This document shows, piece after piece, positions 54,590 through 63,717 of a stretch of 64,000 nucleotides of DNA. Numbering within the stretch: position 1 is the first letter of the stretch; each line of letters opens with the position of its first letter. The notes below the pieces were generated by a model that was not told the origin of the DNA, ran no database searches, and saw only the letters and a program-made list of their open reading frames with translations. Source of the DNA: Mesorhizobium sp. INR15 (GTDB lineage: Bacteria > Pseudomonadota > Alphaproteobacteria > Rhizobiales > Rhizobiaceae); assembly GCF_015500075.1 (NCBI RefSeq), contig NZ_CP045499.1, positions 124,001 to 188,000 of the forward strand. Direction: 5' to 3'. Position numbers and translations under genes: made by a program.

Positions 54590-55059
54590 CTTAGCTCCTT
54601 GGTATCTTCGACCGCAGTTCCGTCAGTCAGCAGGGCGCATATCGTCCTCCCGTTTGGAAAATTTGTATCTGTTTTTTCCGGGAATTGACCATGGTTTGCA
54701 CGCAGGAATCGGGCCGAATGCCGGAGAGGACAGAAATAGAATCGAAAGCAGAGAGCGACGGCACGCAGTTCCGTTGGACTAGGGAGAGCAACTCGCCAGT
54801 GGCCGCCTAACGGCCCACGTTACGTAGACCATCAAGGAGACCAAGAGTTCCACCAGCTGGTGGAAAGACGTCCTTCGCGGGACGATGAATGAGGTGAGTT
54901 CGATAGCAGGCTTGTGCCGACTGCATCAACGCGATCAGGCGCCCAACAGATTGTTCCACTCATTCTTCTAATCCCATCCTGGGAGGGCCGAGGTGTCGAT
55001 CCCGAAGAGAAGCGAGGCCCCGCGGAGACGTTGAATGCCAGCAAATGTGGAAGAGCTCG
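54590..55059. other. Gene-free stretch
   Basis: I see no supported gene. The dcyD promoter should lie near the left edge. Frames here are short and without ribosome sites. Confidence 0.5.
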
Positions 55060-55230
55060 AATGTGCTTGACCTCAACTCGCCGAATAGAGAGGTCTGCTA
55101 GACCGATCAAGATAGCGGTGCTTCCAGCCACGACGAGCGGGGTGATAGCTTCGCCAAGGAACATATACGCGGTCAGCACGCCGAAGATTGGCATTAAAAG
55201 AATAAAGGGGGCGATCTGGTCGACGCGATG
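55060..55230 (-). pseudogene. EamA/DMT-family transporter, C-terminal fragment
   Basis: The leftward frame reads IAPFILLMPIFGVLTAYMFL and GEAITPLVVAGSTAILIGLA, the last two helices of a DMT exporter, ending DLSIRRVEVKH. The rest of the gene is gone. Confidence 0.75.
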
Positions 55231-55411
55231 TCGGCGAGTAGGCCATACCCGATTGAGTACGCGGCGGCAGCGTCGGCTTCTTGCCCGTCCTGAAAATCGA
55301 TGCCACGTGTGTTCATAACAGGATAAGTCCGCCGGCGCCGCCGAGTTCCTTGTCCCTGCTTCGATGATGGGGCTTGCATGGCGGGAAAATGTGAGCTAGA
55401 TACTGAACCAC

Positions 55412-55771
55412 ATGGTTCAGTATGAAAACACCCGCCTGGATGCCTCGTTCGCCGCGATCTCGGATGCTACCCGACGCGGCGTTCTGGAGCAGCTTGGCCG
55501 TGGGGACGCGTCGATCACCGGCCTTGCCCAGACCTTCAACATGACCCTCACGGGCATGAAGAAGCACGTCAGCGTCCTGGAGCAGGCGGGGCTCGTCACT
55601 ACCGAAAAGGTGGGGCGCGTGCGGACCTGTAAGCTCGGCATTCTCGACCTGGGGACAGAAGCGGCATGGCTCGATCGCCACCGCCAGCTCTGGGAAGCCC
55701 GCTTCGACAAGCTGGACCAGGTGGTCGAGGAATTGAAACAAAAGGAGAAATTGAATGTACAAAAAAGCTAG
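55412..55771 (+). CDS. ArsR-family regulator
   Basis: A 119-residue winged-helix regulator (FAAISDATRRGVLEQLGRGD, then TLTGMKKHVSVLEQAGLVTT). No cysteine metal site of the ArsR/SmtB kind is visible. It overlaps the downstream SRPBCC gene by 17 bases, the standard pair in which the regulator controls its partner. Confidence 0.9.
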   Translation: MVQYENTRLDASFAAISDATRRGVLEQLGRGDASITGLAQTFNMTLTGMKKHVSVLEQAGLVTTEKVGRVRTCKLGILDLGTEAAWLDRHRQLWEARFDKLDQVVEELKQKEKLNVQKS

Positions 55772-56255
55772 CGAGTTCGCTCGCACAATGGTGGAACGAA
55801 CCGACCGGGAGCTGGTGGTCACACGAACCTTTGACGCGCCGGCGCGCATCGTGTTCGAGGCCTGGACCAAGCCGGAACTTTTCATGCGGTGGTGGGCACC
55901 GAGGTCAGGGAGCATGTCCCTGCTATCCTGCGACATGGATGTTCGTACCGGGGGCAAATACCGCCTCGAGTTCGGACGAGACGCCTCCAATTCCATGGCC
56001 TTCTTCGGCAAATATCTCGAGGTGATACCGCAATCGCGGCTCGTCTGGACCAACGATGAGGGTGGAGAGGACACGGTGACCACGGTGACCTTCGACGAAA
56101 CGGGCGGCAAGACGCTGCTGGTCTTCCGCGAACTCTACTCCTCCAAGGAGGCTCTCGACGAAGCCTTCGTTGGAATGGAGGGCGGGATGCCCGAGCAGCT
56201 TGATCAGCTGGACGAACTTCTCAGTACTTTGGAGGTAGGCGTGGCAACGCCGTAG
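55755..56255 (+). CDS. SRPBCC (AHSA1-type) protein
   Basis: A 166-residue START/Bet v1-like protein: RTFDAPARIVFEAWTKPELF, RWWAPRSGSMSLLSCDMDVR, GGKYRLEFGRDASNSMAFFG and a C-terminal long helix (MPEQLDQLDELLSTL). Family members bind small hydrophobic ligands; the ligand here is unknown. It is translated with the ArsR gene. Confidence 0.9.
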   Translation: MYKKASEFARTMVERTDRELVVTRTFDAPARIVFEAWTKPELFMRWWAPRSGSMSLLSCDMDVRTGGKYRLEFGRDASNSMAFFGKYLEVIPQSRLVWTNDEGGEDTVTTVTFDETGGKTLLVFRELYSSKEALDEAFVGMEGGMPEQLDQLDELLSTLEVGVATP

Positions 56256-56319
56256 GCGCCCGACGCCGATGGTTCAGCGTGCTTTGGCTGTCCGGTAACG
56301 TCGAAGGTGAGTGATTGAA

Positions 56320-56400
56320 CTGTCAACGGCGGAGTAAAATCCGGCTACGCGGCGGTGTAAAAGTCGGCCATTTTCGGCGCACGCATGAGACCTCCGGGAG
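56320..56400. other. Possible IS21-type end remnant
   Basis: Repeated short motifs (GGAGTAAAATCCGGC, GTGTAAAAGTCGGCC) resemble the multiple terminal repeats of IS21-like elements. No istA or istB sequence accompanies them. Confidence 0.3.
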
Positions 56401-56466
56401 AAGCTATGGGAAGCGTCGAGGCTGAGGCATCATCGGCGCCTAGCAAACCATAGGAGGATGTACATC

Positions 56467-56973
56467 ATGCCGACAATCGATGACTTGAGCCGTTCTCTCA
56501 TCGCCTTGGATCAAGATAGCACATTGATGACGGTGATCGAAATGAGCAAATCCAGTTGGCTCGTCGCCGGGATGGTGCCTGGTATTGATCGCCATCCCAT
56601 GAAGAAGCTCGTTCCCGATCCGGGGGCGTTACTCGACCTGATTGATCGCTGGCGCCAAGAAGCGGAAAAGCAAGAGCGGCGAATTGAGCGAGTCGTGCTC
56701 GCCTTTGAGGCAGGCCGCGACGGGTTTTGGCTAGCTCGGTGGCTGCGAGCGCGGGGCATCGAGGCGTATGTGATCCATTCAACGAGCGTCGCAGTCACGC
56801 GCGAGCACCGACGGGCGAAGACCGATCGACTGGATGCGACGATGCTGATCCGCGTCTTTCTCGGATGGCTGCGCGGCGAACGTGGTCATTGCCGAATGGT
56901 GGCGATTCCTACCTGTGAGGAGGAAGACGCCAAGCGACCGAGCAGAGAGCGAGAAAGTCTGGTTGGCGTTTGA
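56467..56973 (+). pseudogene. IS110-family transposase, N-terminal fragment
   Basis: From ATG 56467 (AGGAGG upstream) the frame gives the DEDD-type N-terminal domain: VIEMSKSSWLVAGMVPGIDR, LAFEAGRDGFWLARWLRARG and REHRRAKTDRLDATMLIRVF. It stops at 56973, where a full protein would continue for about 200 residues with the serine-containing C-terminal domain. Truncated. Confidence 0.8.
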
Positions 56974-57318
56974 ACTGTGAATATGCATCCAAGATTGACC
57001 CTGCGCCGGCTTCGCATAACGATCAGATAACACTATGATTTCTAGGATCTGGCAGGGTCACGATCGGAGCCAGCTGTGCCCTCCCCGTTCGACGAAAATA
57101 CGAATAGAATCAATATCATAATGGCCTTTTCGGCGGGGTTATGTTTCAATGCGTATTCACACGCTGCCGTAGAGGGTGGCTCGGATTCTCTGGGCGGCCT
57201 CGTAAAAAACGGCGTGACGGGTCGGAAAGACCAGCACCATGGCGGCGATTACAGCCATCATCATGTCCGATGGCTGCATAACCGCATACAGCCAGAAGCT
57301 GAGCCGCAAGCGGGCAAA

Positions 57319-57468
57319 AACATTCCCGACACGCTGCTGAAGCACATCTCGCCGCTCAGTTGGGAACACATCAACCTTACAGGCATCTATACCTGGGATA
57401 CCCAGCATCAAATGCCCGAAGGCTTCCGGTTGCTCAGACTGCCCGCGCGCCGACTTCGCGCAGCTTGA
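57319..57468 (+). pseudogene. Tn3-family transposase, extreme C-terminal fragment
   Basis: NIPDTLLKHISPLSWEHINL and TGIYTWDTQHQMPEGFRLLR match the end of Tn3 TnpA. It differs from the copy at 478-1513, so it derives from another element. Confidence 0.75.
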
Positions 57469-57488
57469 CGTTCATGCTTCGTTCGGTC

Positions 57489-57880
57489 TTAGCGTGTCTG
57501 GGAAAGCAGATCTTGTTCCGACCCCTGGATGGCGTAGGACATGATCTCGATTGGCGAGGCACCGCGCGAGGGCGCTTCACCCTCTGTCAACGGCGTGGAA
57601 AATTGGTGAAAGTACAGCTGTCAGCGTCATGCCGACCAACAAACAAACCTGTCAGGAAGCTGACGTGTTCAACGCCACGTATTTCGAGCAAGACGACAAG
57701 GCATAAGCAAAGAGCAAGGAAACCCCTATCGGTGATGCTGGTAGCGCTTGTTTTCCCCGTATAGGCCTGCTCCAGCGCCGAGCGCCGGCGATCATACGGC
57801 AGCAGGAAAAAGAACCCGAATTTGAGCAGGGCATAGATCGAATAAAGGGCTAGAATGATCGTCAGGATTTTGGCTTCCAT
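57489..57880 (-). pseudogene. Small membrane protein, frameshifted
   Basis: ATG 57880 opens MEAKILTIILALYSIYALLK with two membrane helices (to about residue 80). Near 57630 the frame shifts to YFHQFSTPLTEGEAPSRGAS and ends SEQDLLSQTR. The unshifted frame stops at 57587. It is divergent from the TetR gene, the usual arrangement for a TetR target. Family not recognised. Confidence 0.5.
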
Positions 57881-57928
57881 CGAGTTTTCCGGCTCTTGAT
57901 CCCAGCAGTTAAGGTCATATATACGATA

Positions 57929-57946
57929 CGATACATATGTGTATCG
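57929..57946. promoter_or_regulatory. TetR-type operator
   Basis: CGATACA-TATG-TGTATCG has perfect 7-base arms and sits between the divergent membrane-protein and TetR genes, 20 bp before the TetR start. Confidence 0.6.
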
Positions 57947-57965
57947 ATATTAAGCGGGTCAGTCA

Positions 57966-58586
57966 ATGAGCCTTTCTATTGGGCTTACGAGCGGCCGGCC
58001 ACGAAGCACGGATGTGGATGTCGCCATCCTCGACACTGCACTCTCGCTTTTCGTCGAAGGCGGCTTGGCTGCCGTTACGTTCGAGCAAATCTCGAAGCGA
58101 TCGGGCGTCAGCCGGGCCGCCATCTACCGTCGGTGGCGATCCAAGGAGGATATCATTGCCCATGCGCTTGGTCGTCTGCGCGAACAGGACGAGGCGACAC
58201 TGAGCAACTGGGCCGAGCGTCCCATGTCGGAGGTCATGGACTGGTTCATCGAAAATGTGCCGCGACAAATGCTCAATCCGCTCTACCGAAACCTGTCCCG
58301 CAACGTTCTCGCGCTCGGCGAGACGTCGGACCTGAAAGCTGCCTACACACGAGCGGTTCTTCGCCCCAGGCGCGAGGCCTTCTCGGCAATGATCCGGCGG
58401 GCACGCGCTCAAGGGGATTTGCCCGAGGGTCTGGACCCCGACCTTATCCAAGACATGTTGAGCGGAGCTTTGCTTCATCAGGTTCTTCTTGAGTCTACGC
58501 ATCAGACCGAAGCGAGCCTCCGTAACTACGTCGTCCGGCTTCTCATGGGCCTGGGTCTTCTTTCGCAAGGGAAGGCCCTTATGTAG
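57966..58586 (+). CDS. TetR-family regulator
   Basis: A 206-residue repressor. The HTH (TALSLFVEGGLAAVTFEQIS, then SGVSRAAIYRRWRSKEDIIA) is typical of TetR/AcrR, with a C-terminal ligand domain of the TetR_C type (LYRNLSRNVLALGETSDL). It should bind the palindrome at 57929-57946 and control itself and the divergent membrane protein. Confidence 0.9.
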   Translation: MSLSIGLTSGRPRSTDVDVAILDTALSLFVEGGLAAVTFEQISKRSGVSRAAIYRRWRSKEDIIAHALGRLREQDEATLSNWAERPMSEVMDWFIENVPRQMLNPLYRNLSRNVLALGETSDLKAAYTRAVLRPRREAFSAMIRRARAQGDLPEGLDPDLIQDMLSGALLHQVLLESTHQTEASLRNYVVRLLMGLGLLSQGKALM

Positions 58587-58644
58587 AACCCTTCCGCGCT
58601 TTCTCCACACCCTGCTGACTCAACCCGTCCGGGCTTTCATCGTC

Positions 58645-59652
58645 CTAAGGCAGAGCGTCCCCATCGCGCATCCGGCTCGGCGGCAGGTCGTGCAAGCGAC
58701 CCCAGGCGCGACGCAGCTGTCGCGTGGAGGCATAGCCCGCACGTTCGGCGACCGTCTCCATGTCGAGGCGTGGTCCGGCCAGAATTTCTCGAGCCAGAGC
58801 CACGCGCATACGGTTCACATACTCGGTGACACTCATGCCGGTGTGTTCGTTAAAAAGGCGGGAAAGGTTCCGCGGGCTGGCGGCACTCAGCCGGGCGAGC
58901 GTGGCAACCGACCATTCCCTCGCTGGATCGGCGGCGACCGCGTCTTGCGTGCGGTGGACAGCGGGGTGAATGTGGTTGCGGCCTTCGAGCCAAGGGGAAA
59001 GCTGCGGATCGGCGCCGCCGCGTCTGAGGTAGACGACGAGATAGCGCGCTACTGCGAGAGCACAGCCGTGCCCAACCGTTTGCGCGACGATGTGCAGCAT
59101 CAGATCGATGCCGGCGGTGACGCCTGCGCTGGTCAGCCGCTCGCCGTCCTCGACGTAAAGCCGATTGTGCCGCACGCGCGCGCTCGGGGCGAGTTGTGCC
59201 AATTCTTCGGTGCAGGCATGATGCGTCGTGCAATCGTAATTGTCGAGGAGACCGGCCCGGGCGACAAGCAAGGCGCCCGAGCAAATCGAGATCACCCGTA
59301 TACCTGGACGGATGGCGATCTTCAGCCAGTCGACAATATCCGCTTCTTGGACCTGAACCATCTCCGGGCTTGTCGTCACGCCGCCCAACGGTATCTCGGC
59401 ACTGCCCGGAACCACGAGCAGCGCATCGTCCGGCAGGCGTGTCGGCAAGGGCCAGATACCGCTGACCGCAAGCCCAATGGACGTGCCGGTCGACGGCGTC
59501 GATCCGACATAGGTGACTGCGAAATGGACAGCATTCTGTTCGAGATTGGCCTTGCGCAAAACCTCGATCGGTCCCGCCACGTCAAGCAGCAGCACGCGCG
59601 GCGGCACCACGACATAGACGGGGATCTCGCGAGGTTTTGGGCCAAGCTTCAT
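58645..59652 (-). CDS. GlxA-type AraC-family regulator
   Basis: A 335-residue protein. The N-terminal DJ-1/PfpI (GATase1-like) domain shows VLLLDVAGPIEVLRKANLEQ and VISICSGALLVARAGLLDNY; the C-terminal AraC HTH pair shows RLSAASPRNLSRLFNEHTGM and AERAGYASTRQLRRAWGRLH. It overlaps the isochorismatase-like gene by four bases (ATGA), so the hydrolase is translated first and the two are linked functionally. Confidence 0.9.
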   Translation of the reverse strand: MKLGPKPREIPVYVVVPPRVLLLDVAGPIEVLRKANLEQNAVHFAVTYVGSTPSTGTSIGLAVSGIWPLPTRLPDDALLVVPGSAEIPLGGVTTSPEMVQVQEADIVDWLKIAIRPGIRVISICSGALLVARAGLLDNYDCTTHHACTEELAQLAPSARVRHNRLYVEDGERLTSAGVTAGIDLMLHIVAQTVGHGCALAVARYLVVYLRRGGADPQLSPWLEGRNHIHPAVHRTQDAVAADPAREWSVATLARLSAASPRNLSRLFNEHTGMSVTEYVNRMRVALAREILAGPRLDMETVAERAGYASTRQLRRAWGRLHDLPPSRMRDGDALP

Positions 59653-60209
59653 GCAGCGATCTTTTCCAGCCGTCCGGCCAAGGCCTCCTCAACGGTCGAG
59701 ATGCGCGCAAATCGGTCGGCGAGCACCAGTTCGGTGCGTGCCCGAATTTCCGCCGCGCTCCATTCCCTCCCAAGAATATCGGTCATTGGAAAGGTCAGCG
59801 TTGCTTCGCCGACATAGTCGACATGATAGCCGAGATCCGAAGCATGGCGGGTCGTTGTCTCACAGCATTGCTCTGTTCGGATACCGGAGACGATGAGGCG
59901 GCGGATGCCGTTTTCGGTCAGCCAGACGTCGAGTCCGGAACCAACAAGCGCGCTGTGACGGCGCTTGCGAAATACAGCGTCAGGGACGAAGGCAAGGGGC
60001 GAAAGCGTAGTTACGAATCCTGATCCTTCCGAAAATGGACCGCTTTCCTCGACATGAAAGATCTGAATGACGCGGATGCCAGCGACCTTGGCGCCGTCTA
60101 TGAGGGTCTGAAGACGTTGTGTGAAGGCGGGGACGTCGGCATCCCGATAGTAGGAACGATGGCGAAACGATTCCTGGGCATCGATCACGAGCAAAGCAGT
60201 GTCGGACAT
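59649..60209 (-). CDS. Isochorismatase-family cysteine hydrolase
   Basis: A 186-residue hydrolase starting at MSDTALLVIDAQESF (GGGAG upstream). The Asp of LLVIDAQ, a Lys in FRKRRHSALVGSGL and the Cys in SGIRTEQCCETTTRHA form the likely catalytic triad. Relatives include nicotinamidases and N-carbamoyl hydrolases, so the substrate is open. Confidence 0.85.
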   Translation of the reverse strand: MSDTALLVIDAQESFRHRSYYRDADVPAFTQRLQTLIDGAKVAGIRVIQIFHVEESGPFSEGSGFVTTLSPLAFVPDAVFRKRRHSALVGSGLDVWLTENGIRRLIVSGIRTEQCCETTTRHASDLGYHVDYVGEATLTFPMTDILGREWSAAEIRARTELVLADRFARISTVEEALAGRLEKIAA

Positions 60210-60661
60210 TTTTGATCTCCCATTTGCGAGCATGAGGTAATCTATGCCTCTGATATGCCAAACGGAATGCCAGTTGCGGACAATTATCGGACAGATCGCG
60301 CCAAACGATCAACGAGTTGGCTCTGCCACAACCCGCTTCGTTAAAAGCGGTTCGCAATCCCTCATTGTTCACGCGCTCCTGAACGGGCAGTCGGGTTATC
60401 ATTTCACGGCCGTAAGCCCGTCATCAGCCGATAGCTTCGGCGGACAGTGACTTGGCTTGTGCCACGCAGTACGATCCCTGCCCCATGTCAGCGATCGAGC
60501 TGGGACCCTTGTCCCCAGGTTCGCGGCGCTGGATGGCGTCGCGCCAGAGCCAACGCGGTATCCCGTACAGCGAAGGGCTGCTCGCCGGGATGCGCGCTGA
60601 TGACGTCAGCCAAGCGGCGTTTGAGCGTACGCGGGGGTTGCATTTCGCCCTTCAAATTACA
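60210..60661. other. Gene-poor stretch
   Basis: Only a short leftward frame (about 60475-60640, MQPPRTLKRRLADVISAHPG) stands out; it has no clear ribosome site and no known family. I see no other feature. Confidence 0.35.
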
Positions 60662-61825
60662 CTAACGGTTGTCAAGTTCGGCCAGTAGTCTAGCAAGCCT
60701 GGCGGGCACGCCGGGAATATGGCCGGCAATTTCGAGGGCGGTGTTGCGCAGCAATCGGGCTGGCGCGGACCTGAGCGTCGCGGCCCGTGTCATTCGATCG
60801 GTCATAGTGACGACGTTCTGCGCGATCTCGTGACGTCGGCTGGCCCATGCGTCGAGCGCCGTGGTTGCGCCGCCGTGGACCGCGTCGAGCAACGGTGAGG
60901 CGAGGGAGACGGCATCCTGGATGCCAGTATTCATACCTTGCCCACCCGCCGGGCTATGCACATGGGCGGCGTCTCCGCACAACAGGATGCGTCCGGCCCG
61001 CGGCGTGGCGGTGACGCGATGCTGGAGATGAAAGCGCGAACTCCAGACGATTTCCTGGATTGTCGATCCCGCGCTTGCCGGCCCGCGCGAGTCAAGAATG
61101 CGCTGCAGGAACGAAATGTCGGGCTGCTCGGGTGCTTTGTCGATGGTAGCGACGATCCGATAGCGCTCATCGGGCAACGGCGCGACAACAACCAATCCTG
61201 CGGGTGAGAAAAACAAGCTGACCTCCTCGCGAGAGAGCGGCCAGTCCATCCGAACATCGGCAAGGACAAAACTTTCCTCATACGCGCCGCCTTCGAAGGC
61301 GACACCGGCGGCGTCGCGCGCGACGCTGTGGGCACCGTCGCAGCCAACCAGCCAATTGGTTCGGATCGCGTCCGATCTTCCATCACGCTTGATCGTTAAA
61401 TCGACGCCATTGCTCTGCGCCTCCAGTGCTACGACTTCTACCGGACGTTCAACCTCGCCGCCCAGCGCGCGCAGCCGATCCAGCAGAATCGCCTCGGTCC
61501 GGTTCTGTGGGCACATGATTGTGAACGGGTAAGGCGTATCAAGGCCGGAAAAATCGATCTCCAGTAACACCTTGTCACGATCGTGGATGCGGAAGATCGG
61601 TACCTTGACCCCTTCCACGAGCAGCGCTGCCGTGGCGCCGAGCGGCCTAAGGACTTGCAGCGTTTGCGCGTGCACCACGGCCGCGCGCGACGTGTTTGCA
61701 CCTTCCGCCTGTCGATCGAGTAGAAGCGGCGTCGCTCCTAGCCGCCGAAGTTCAGCGGCAAGCGCCAGTCCGCTCGGACCGGCACCGACGATGACGATTT
61801 CAGTATGGGAAGGCAGCGCGTTCAT
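60662..61825 (-). CDS. FAD-dependent aromatic-type monooxygenase
   Basis: About 387 residues from ATG 61825 (CGGAG upstream). The FAD motif EIVIVGAGPSGLALAAELRR, the DG motif NWLVGCDGAHSVARDAAG and the GD motif GRILLCGDAAHVHSPAGGQG identify a class A flavoprotein monooxygenase (TetX/PheA/TfdB type), which hydroxylates aromatic compounds with NAD(P)H. An upstream ATG at 61846 lies inside the operator and is less likely. Divergent from its TetR. Confidence 0.9.
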   Translation of the reverse strand: MNALPSHTEIVIVGAGPSGLALAAELRRLGATPLLLDRQAEGANTSRAAVVHAQTLQVLRPLGATAALLVEGVKVPIFRIHDRDKVLLEIDFSGLDTPYPFTIMCPQNRTEAILLDRLRALGGEVERPVEVVALEAQSNGVDLTIKRDGRSDAIRTNWLVGCDGAHSVARDAAGVAFEGGAYEESFVLADVRMDWPLSREEVSLFFSPAGLVVVAPLPDERYRIVATIDKAPEQPDISFLQRILDSRGPASAGSTIQEIVWSSRFHLQHRVTATPRAGRILLCGDAAHVHSPAGGQGMNTGIQDAVSLASPLLDAVHGGATTALDAWASRRHEIAQNVVTMTDRMTRAATLRSAPARLLRNTALEIAGHIPGVPARLARLLAELDNR

Positions 61826-61836
61826 GACATACTCCG

Positions 61837-61856
61837 ATGCGAACATGTGTTCGCAT
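61837..61856. promoter_or_regulatory. Palindromic TetR operator
   Basis: ATGCGAACA-TG-TGTTCGCAT, perfect 9-base arms, between the start codons of the divergent monooxygenase and TetR genes. Its position over both start regions suggests it blocks both transcripts. Confidence 0.75.
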
Positions 61857-61876
61857 ATAAACGATGGCGAGACAAT

Positions 61877-62491
61877 TTGGTTCAGAAGGTTGTAAATAAA
61901 AGCGCGAAATCTCCTGCGCGACCGCGCCGATCACAGCCGAACCGCGACCGTATTCTGGCCGCCGCGCGTCGTGTGTTTGCCGCGCAGGGGTATGACCGCG
62001 CGACCGTTCGGTTGGTTGCCGCCGAGGCAGGCACCGCGCCGTCGATGGTGATCCGCTATTACGGTAGTAAGAATGAGCTGTTCGCGGCGGCCGTGCAATT
62101 TGACCTACGCCTGCCAGATTTGACCGGCGTCCCGCGCGGCGAGATCGGCGCATGCCTGACACGGCATTTTCTGACGCGGTGGGAAGAAGCGCCGTCCGGC
62201 GGCGAACTCGGTGCGCTTGTCCGCGCGGCGATCAGTACGGACGCGGCGCGTGAGCGGCTGATCGAGATTTTCCAGCGTCAACTACAAGTTTCCATTGCCG
62301 CCATCAGCGGCCCCGAGGGAGCGGACAGGCGGGCGGCCCTGATCTCGAGCCAGTTCCTGGGAATTGCGCTTGCGCGATATGTGCTGGCTCTGCCCGCCTG
62401 CGTTGCGATGGACCATGATCTGATCATCGCCCATGTCGGCGCGACCGTTCAGGCCTATCTGACTAAATCCATCTCTCCTGTGAACGGCTAG
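61877..62491 (+). CDS. TetR-family regulator of the divergent monooxygenase
   Basis: About 204 residues. HTH: RILAAARRVFAAQGYDRATV and AAEAGTAPSMVIRYYGSKNE; the C-terminal domain (TetR_C-like) ends VAMDHDLIIAHVGATVQAYL. ATG 61805 opens the frame but overlaps the monooxygenase start and the operator, so the TTG at 61877 is proposed. Confidence 0.8.
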   Translation: MVQKVVNKSAKSPARPRRSQPNRDRILAAARRVFAAQGYDRATVRLVAAEAGTAPSMVIRYYGSKNELFAAAVQFDLRLPDLTGVPRGEIGACLTRHFLTRWEEAPSGGELGALVRAAISTDAARERLIEIFQRQLQVSIAAISGPEGADRRAALISSQFLGIALARYVLALPACVAMDHDLIIAHVGATVQAYLTKSISPVNG

Positions 62492-62805
62492 CCACGACGG
62501 CCTGGACTTCACCTGTGGCGATAGAGCCAGCCTTTTTAAGCGTGACAGGACGCGCCTGTCTCTTTCATAAGCGCGTGCAATTCGGCTGAAGTAGCAAGAC
62601 AGAAAGTTCGAAAAGCTTCCAGAAACCCCAGTCGATGGTCAATTGGAGAACTGCCTGTTGACCGCTTCGGGGCCGTTGAACGAACCCGCTGCGCGGGAGG
62701 GCGCCTGCGGTTGAGGTAGGGGTGATGGGCCGGCCGTCGCGCTCGCGTTGAGCGTCGTCCAGCAACGGCAGAAGATGACGGGCTTCTTCAACAAGGAGCC
62801 CGACC
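62492..62805. other. Gene-free stretch, probably left end of the IS91-type element
   Basis: No coding frame with support. It lies ahead of the recombinase and transposase genes of an IS91-like element, whose left end should be within it. GC-rich inverted segments near 62680-62760 may belong to that end. Confidence 0.35.
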
Positions 62806-63714
62806 ATGCCCCATCCCCTTCTCGATGCACCCATCAGCCCGCTGCGCCAGCGGCTGATCGACGACATGAACATGCGGCGTTTCTCACGCGAGACGCAGCG
62901 CAACTATCTCCGCGATATCGGACGCCTGGCGACATTCCTTGGGCGTTCGCCAAACACGGCGACAGCCGACGACCTACGTCGGTTCCAGATCGAGCAGCAG
63001 GAAGACGGCGTTCCCGTGCCGACGATGAACAGCATCGTGTCGGCGCTGCGCTTCTTCTTCACCCAAACGCTCGACCGCCCGGACCTGGCGCGCCGGCTCG
63101 TCCGGCTGTCGCATCCGCGCAACCTGCCCGTGGTGCTCAGCCGCGACGAGGTGGCCCGGCTGCTCAACGCCACCACGTGTCTCAAGCACCAGGCCGCATT
63201 GTCGGTCGCCTATGGTGCGGGCTTGCGCGTCGCGGAGGTGTCGATGCTGAAGGTCGCCGACGTCGACAGCGAGCGCATGCTGCTGCGCGTCGAGCGCGGC
63301 AAGGGCGGGCGGTATCGCAATGCCATGCTCTCTGCCGATCTACTCACTCTGCTGCGTCAGTGGTGGAAGGTTGGGCGGCAGCAGGGCGTGATGCATCGCG
63401 ACGGCTGGCTGTTCCCTGGGCAGCACGCGATGAAGCCGATCAGCACGCGACAGCTCTATCGCATCGTCGTCGAGGCAGCGCAGGCCGCCGACATCGCCAA
63501 GCGGGTCGGGCCGCACACGCTGCGTCACAGCTTCGCGACCCACCTGCTGGAGGACGGCACCGATATCCGGATCATCCAGGTTCTGCTCGGGCACGCCAAG
63601 CTGAACACCACCGCTCTCTACGCCAAGGTCGCGACCCGCACGGTGCGTGCCGTGACGAGCCCGCTCGACAAGCTCGGCCTGTTCAAGCCGGAAGAGATCT
63701 CACCCGACGGCTGA
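62806..63714 (+). CDS. Tyrosine recombinase associated with IS91-type element
   Basis: A 302-residue integrase-like recombinase. The N-terminal SAM-like core-binding domain is FSRETQRNYLRDIGRLATFL. Catalytic residues are visible in YGAGLRVAEVSMLKVADVD (Arg), GPHTLRHSFATHLLEDGTDI (His-x2-Arg), QVLLGHAKLNTTALYAKV (His and Tyr). It is followed after 3 bp by the IS91-type transposase gene, a pairing typical of the IS91 group in Proteobacteria. Confidence 0.9.
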   Translation: MPHPLLDAPISPLRQRLIDDMNMRRFSRETQRNYLRDIGRLATFLGRSPNTATADDLRRFQIEQQEDGVPVPTMNSIVSALRFFFTQTLDRPDLARRLVRLSHPRNLPVVLSRDEVARLLNATTCLKHQAALSVAYGAGLRVAEVSMLKVADVDSERMLLRVERGKGGRYRNAMLSADLLTLLRQWWKVGRQQGVMHRDGWLFPGQHAMKPISTRQLYRIVVEAAQAADIAKRVGPHTLRHSFATHLLEDGTDIRIIQVLLGHAKLNTTALYAKVATRTVRAVTSPLDKLGLFKPEEISPDG

Positions 63715-63717
63715 GCC

